Origin: Phytohabitans suffuscus
Lineage (GTDB): Bacteria; Actinomycetota; Actinomycetes; Mycobacteriales; Micromonosporaceae
Direction: 5' to 3'
Assembly: GCF_011764565.1 (NCBI RefSeq)
Contig: NZ_AP022871.1
Span: 9,858,320 to 9,922,319 of the forward strand
Length of the DNA stretch: 64,000 bases
In this document: piece after piece, positions 60,551 through 64,000 of the stretch
How the letters are laid out: every line of letters starts with the position of its first letter
Position numbering within the stretch: the first letter of the stretch is position 1
Position numbers and translations under genes: made by a program
Notes under the pieces: model-generated
Seen by the model: the letters and a program-made list of their open reading frames with translations, nothing else
Told to the model about the DNA's origin: nothing
The model's database searches: none

Positions 60551-61642
60551 GTGAGCACAGACGAGCAGACGGCGGACGGTTACCGGCTGGCCAGCACGGC
60601 CCGGCTTGTCGAGGACGGCGCCGGCCGGTTCCGGATCCGCACCGGGGTGTGGAACTTCGAAGAGGCCGTGATCGACGTCAGCCGCGAGTCGCCGGCGGTG
60701 GCGGCGACCGTGCGGGCCGCGCTGCGCGCCGCGGCGACCGGGCCGGTCCGGGTCGCCGACCACCTCGACCCGGGGCTGCTGCCGATCGAGTCGGCCAACA
60801 TCGAGCGCCTCTTCGCCGACCTCGCGCAGGCCGGCCTCTTCGTGCCCGCCCGCGACCGCGACAGCCAGGACGCGGTGACCGCGGCGCTGCTCGGCCGGAT
60901 GGTCTCGCCGTACCCCGGCGACGGCGCGCCGCCCAGCGGCGAGGTCGCCTTCCTGTCCGACTCCGCCGCGGCGACCGCGCAGGCCGAGCACCTCGCGGCG
61001 GGCATGCGGCTGCGGCTGGCGCCGCTGCCCGGGGAGACGGTCGAGCGCCTGTCGACCGCCGACCTCACCTCGCGCATCGACGGGCTCGCCACCGAGCAGG
61101 CCATCTGCGACCTGGCGCCGGCGCTGACCGGCTCGGCGGCGCTGGTGACGTGCCTGCAGCGGCCCTCGCTGCCGCTGCTGCGCAACGTCAACCGCGTGCT
61201 CGAAGGCCGCGACGTGCCCTGGGTGTGCGCGTTCATCGACGGGCCGTTCGTGTCCGTGGTCGGCATGAAGTCACCGCACACCGGCTGCTTCGAGTGCTTC
61301 GAGCAACGCGCGCTGGCGCGGCTGGAAGACCACGTGTCCTACCACGACTTCGCCCGCTCGCCGGTGGGCGCGGCGGCGCCACGCGCGGCCGACGCGCCGA
61401 TGATGGGCCTGGTGACCACGCTGGCGGTGACCGAGGGCTACCTGCACGCGACGGTCGGGGTGTCCCGGCTCTCCGGGCGGGTGATCAGCGTCCATCTGCC
61501 CACATTGGAGATCCAGACGCAGGACCTGCTGCGCATGCCCGCCTGCCCGGCCTGTGGCAAGGTCTCCCGCCAGCGGGTACGCGAGATCAACTTCAACAGC
61601 CGGGCGGCCGTCGACCGGATCGTGGCCGAGGTGCTGCGGTGA
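60551..61642 (+). CDS. SagC-like TOMM leader-binding / E1-like cyclodehydratase partner
   Basis: 363 residues, GTG at 60551. The N-terminal part is expected to contain the winged-helix recognition element that grips the leader FxxxB motif (YRLASTARLVEDGAGRFRIRTG). The C-terminal part is a degenerate E1/ThiF-like fold with two CxxC pairs, HTGCFECFEQRALARLEDH and MPACPACGKVSRQRV, which form the structural zinc site of this family. It delivers the precursor to the YcaO protein. Its stop overlaps the ycaO start (GTGA), as expected for a stoichiometric complex. Confidence 0.9.
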   Translation: MSTDEQTADGYRLASTARLVEDGAGRFRIRTGVWNFEEAVIDVSRESPAVAATVRAALRAAATGPVRVADHLDPGLLPIESANIERLFADLAQAGLFVPARDRDSQDAVTAALLGRMVSPYPGDGAPPSGEVAFLSDSAAATAQAEHLAAGMRLRLAPLPGETVERLSTADLTSRIDGLATEQAICDLAPALTGSAALVTCLQRPSLPLLRNVNRVLEGRDVPWVCAFIDGPFVSVVGMKSPHTGCFECFEQRALARLEDHVSYHDFARSPVGAAAPRAADAPMMGLVTTLAVTEGYLHATVGVSRLSGRVISVHLPTLEIQTQDLLRMPACPACGKVSRQRVREINFNSRAAVDRIVAEVLR

Positions 61643-62994
61643 CCAGCCTGGCGCACTACCCGCCGATGACGGGGCTGCTGCGGCGATACCGGCACCTGGG
61701 GGCCAACCAGACCGGCATCATGCCCGGGTTCTTCGTGGCGGTCGCCGACATCCCGGGCGAGCCGCAGATGCGGGCGATGACCGCGACCATGCCGCACTAC
61801 CACCGCCTGATCATGAACGACCCGCACCTGCAGGTGCAGTACCACCTGAGCGGGTACGGCCTCTACCAGGAAGAGGCCATGATCAAGATGATGGGCGAGA
61901 GCGTCGAGCGGTACGGCGCGATGGTCGCCATCCGCCTGTTCGACCAGGAGTTCAGGTACGCGTCGCGCCGCGACCTGGCGCAGGAGGGCGAGTGCCTGCC
62001 GCTGGAGTACCTGGGCATCCTCGACCCCGAGCAGCAGCGCACGCTCAGCTCACGCCTGCACCGGTACAGCGACCGCCCGCCCACCGAGGACGACGTGATC
62101 GCCTGGGTGCGCTGCCCGTCGCTGACCCGGCCGGGCGAAGACCTCTGGGTGCCGGCGCAGCTGTTCTTCCTCGGCTTCACCACCTCGCCCACGCATGGCG
62201 ACCTGCTCTTCACGCCGTCCTTCTCCACCGGCACCGCCGCGCACGTGAGCCTGGAGAACGCGCTGCGCAACGCGCTGATCGAGGCGGTGCAGATCGACTC
62301 GTTCATCCTCAACTGGTACACGCCGAACCCGTGCCCGGCCGTGGTCGTCGACGACGATGACGCGCTGCGGGTGCTGGCCACGATGCGGCTCGGGCCCGAC
62401 TCCGACTACCGGGTCCGGCCGATCCACCTGACCCGGCCCGACCTGCCGCTGCCGACCATCGGCGTCTACATGGACCGCAGGACCGACGCGCTGCCGATGC
62501 TCAGCTTCGGGGTGCAGGGCGACGCCGACCCGCGGTCCGCGCTGCTGCGCGGGGCGATGGAGAGCGCGGCCATCCTCGGCCTGGGCATGTACAGCGCGAT
62601 CTTCGACACCACCTCGATCCACGCGGCGACCAACACCTCGCCGTACCTCGACCTCGACTCCAACGTGCTGTTCTACGCCGGCCCGCAGGACGCCGACCAC
62701 AAGCGCGCCATCGTCGCCGACCGGTTCAGCGGGTCCGTGAAGCTCTCCGAGATCGCCCCGCTGTCCGGGCCGTCCACCCTCGAGTCGCTGATCGCGATGG
62801 TGGCCGGGGTGAGCCGCTGGGCGACCTACCTCGACATCACCCCGCCGGAGCTGGCCGACACCGACTGGAAGGTGGTCCGCGTCCTCATCCCCGAACTGCT
62901 CAGCATGTGCCTGCCGGGGATGCCGCCCAAGGCCCATCCGCGCATGGTCGCGCACGGCGGAGTGACGAATGACCACCCGCACCCTCTCCCTTAG
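61639..62994 (+). CDS. YcaO-domain cyclodehydratase (SagD-like)
   Basis: 451 residues, GTG at 61639. YcaO landmarks: GYGLYQEEAMIKMMGESVERYGAM (the ATP-binding SxGxG.t..A...a..EriER-type segment, with ESVERY), and SFSTGTAAHVSLENALRNALIEAVQIDSF. The protein ends HPHPLP, a PxPxP-like C terminus that is a known feature of azoline-forming YcaOs and reaches the active site. It uses ATP to activate backbone amides and cyclise Cys/Ser/Thr of the precursors. The 3' end overlaps the next gene by 26 bases. Confidence 0.93.
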   Translation: MTSLAHYPPMTGLLRRYRHLGANQTGIMPGFFVAVADIPGEPQMRAMTATMPHYHRLIMNDPHLQVQYHLSGYGLYQEEAMIKMMGESVERYGAMVAIRLFDQEFRYASRRDLAQEGECLPLEYLGILDPEQQRTLSSRLHRYSDRPPTEDDVIAWVRCPSLTRPGEDLWVPAQLFFLGFTTSPTHGDLLFTPSFSTGTAAHVSLENALRNALIEAVQIDSFILNWYTPNPCPAVVVDDDDALRVLATMRLGPDSDYRVRPIHLTRPDLPLPTIGVYMDRRTDALPMLSFGVQGDADPRSALLRGAMESAAILGLGMYSAIFDTTSIHAATNTSPYLDLDSNVLFYAGPQDADHKRAIVADRFSGSVKLSEIAPLSGPSTLESLIAMVAGVSRWATYLDITPPELADTDWKVVRVLIPELLSMCLPGMPPKAHPRMVAHGGVTNDHPHPLP

Positions 62995-63715
62995 CGTGCT
63001 GGTCCTGCTCTGCGCGGCGTTCCCGGCGCAGGCGTTCCGGCTGACCCTCGCCGGCGTCGTCGGCGGCACCGGCGCGCGTGCCGGTGCCGCGCCGCGCCGC
63101 CTCGACCGCGGGGTGACCGGGCAGGTGGCCTTCGCGGTCGCGCTGATCGCCACCGCGACCCTCGTCGCCGTGCTCGCGCCGATGCGGTGGGACCTGCTCT
63201 CGCCCGTCGGTTGGCACTGGTACGCCGTCGCGGTCGCGTTCGGCTGCCTCGCCCCGGCGCTGGAGTGGGGCGCCGCCGCGGCGGTGCTCGCGGTCCGGCA
63301 CCGGCGGCTGCCCGGCATCGCGCTGCACCGCCTCGCCGGGGGCGGGTCGGTCCTGGTGGTGCTCGCGGCGGTCGGCGCGGCCGCCGCGGAGGAGGTGCTG
63401 TTCCGCGGTGTCGGCCTGCACCTGCTGGAGCGGGTGCTCGGCTGGCCGGCCGCGGCGGCGGTCGCGGTGACCGCCGTCGTGTACGGGCTCAACCACCTGT
63501 ACTTCGGCCCGCTGACCGTCGCGCAGAAGGCCCTCACCGGCGTCGGGTTCGGCGTGCTCTACCTGCTCGGCGGCCACAACGTGCTGGTGCCGCTGGTCGC
63601 CCACGTGGTGCAGAACGTCGTCGTGCTCACCCTGCTGCCGCGCATGGGCGGCATGAGCGCGGAGCGAAGCGGAGCGCGAGTGCTTCGCCGCGTGTGGCGG
63701 AAGGGGTCCTCGTGA
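62969..63715 (+). CDS. CPBP-family intramembrane metalloprotease (SagE-like)
   Basis: 248 residues; CGGAGTGACGA precedes the ATG at 62969 inside the ycaO 3' end. Six to eight membrane helices. The CPBP/Abi catalytic motifs are AAAEEVLFRGVGLHLLERV (EExxxR), YGLNHLYFG (His) and LVPLVAHVVQNVVV (His). In streptolysin S loci SagE belongs to this family and is held to cut the leader and/or give immunity. The cleavage site in the precursors would be near VAPGA. The C-terminal tail after LLPRMGG is basic and unusual. Confidence 0.88.
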   Translation: MTTRTLSLSVLVLLCAAFPAQAFRLTLAGVVGGTGARAGAAPRRLDRGVTGQVAFAVALIATATLVAVLAPMRWDLLSPVGWHWYAVAVAFGCLAPALEWGAAAAVLAVRHRRLPGIALHRLAGGGSVLVVLAAVGAAAAEEVLFRGVGLHLLERVLGWPAAAAVAVTAVVYGLNHLYFGPLTVAQKALTGVGFGVLYLLGGHNVLVPLVAHVVQNVVVLTLLPRMGGMSAERSGARVLRRVWRKGSS

Positions 63716-64000
63716 CCCGCGACGCGGTGGTCCTCACCGCCACCGCCCTCGCCGCCACCGTGGCCTGGCTCGCCCTGTACCGGCTGCCCTTCCGGCGCAA
63801 CCGCACCCGCCAGCGGGTCCGGATGGCGGTCGCCAGCCGCACCGGGCTCCCCGGCAGGTACGTGTTCCCGGTCCTGGGTACCCTGATCTACCTGGTCGGC
63901 GGCGTCTTGGCGTCGGCCGTGGTGCTCTACGCCGGCGACCTCAGCCTCACCGGCCTGCTCGCCTGGCACGTCACCCCGCACGGCGCCGGCCTGCTGCTGC
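63712..64000 (+). CDS. Membrane protein of the streptolysin S-like cluster (partial, runs off window)
   Basis: The GTG at 63712 overlaps the protease gene's stop (GTGA), so it belongs to the same operon. 96 residues are seen: a first helix (AVVLTATALAATVAWLALY), a basic loop (RLPFRRNRTRQRVRM) and a second helix (YVFPVLGTLIYLVGGVLASAVVLYAG). Not recognised with certainty. It could be another CPBP-type protein or a permease of the export system expected downstream. Confidence 0.7.
   Translation, partial: MTRDAVVLTATALAATVAWLALYRLPFRRNRTRQRVRMAVASRTGLPGRYVFPVLGTLIYLVGGVLASAVVLYAGDLSLTGLLAWHVTPHGAGLLL

Overview
This window is very GC-rich DNA with GTG starts, many 4-base ATGA/GTGA gene overlaps, leaderless or short-leader promoters and multiplied universal stress proteins. 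It suggests a spore-forming or filamentous actinomycete, probably of the Micromonosporaceae type; that placement is inference from style and gene content. No rRNA, tRNA, CRISPR array or intact transposase was seen.

Layout. (1) 0-2.6 kb: extracytoplasmic copper handling, with a PCuAC chaperone and Tat-exported DyP peroxidase facing a leaderless copC. (2) 2.9-15.4 kb: a minus-strand operon of 13 genes holding a solute-binding lipoprotein, an ACMSD-like amidohydrolase, an LVIVD propeller, an Opp/Dpp transporter, two SDRs, two FAH-family hydrolases, a carboxymuconolactone-decarboxylase-like protein and an IclR regulator. Divergent to it (15.7-19.2 kb) is a three-subunit molybdenum hydroxylase, followed by a second LVIVD gene. 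A shared GAAAG-N3-CTTTC operator sits just downstream of both divergent promoters and again before the second LVIVD gene, so this looks like one IclR regulon for uptake and degradation of an unidentified, probably aromatic or heterocyclic, compound. (3) 20.6-26.1 kb: a LysR regulator, a BASS-type transporter and a large secreted subtilisin.

(4) 26.3-42.9 kb: a dormancy/hypoxia island resembling the mycobacterial DosR regulon: an Rv0079-like ribosome-associated protein, four universal stress proteins, two Acg-type nitroreductases, a PNPOx-like protein, CBS-BON and M50-CBS proteins, cytochrome bd, PhoU and a DsbA-like protein. Recurrent 14-bp GGGACC-type dyads lie before several of them. Two repeat-rich gene-poor stretches (27.7-28.7 and 35.6-36.8 kb) hold families of palindromic elements. 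(5) 42.9-58.1 kb: a CNNM/CorC protein, then a high-affinity group 1h-type [NiFe]-hydrogenase operon with its Hyp maturation set, including a HypC-HypF fusion, and divergent hypA-hypB. Together (4) and (5) look like equipment for persistence on trace H2 at low O2.

(6) 58.1-64.0 kb: after a lower-GC gene-poor stretch with a palindromic element, a streptolysin S-like thiazole/oxazole-modified peptide cluster begins: two almost identical 41-residue SagA-like precursors, SagB dehydrogenase, SagC-like and YcaO cyclodehydratase proteins, a CPBP protease (SagE-like) and a membrane gene cut by the window end. This is the best candidate for an undescribed system.

Caution: seven genes carry an apparent single-base deletion in a run of G or C, and in each the frame and family homology resume immediately after it. 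This pattern fits sequencing error better than gene decay.
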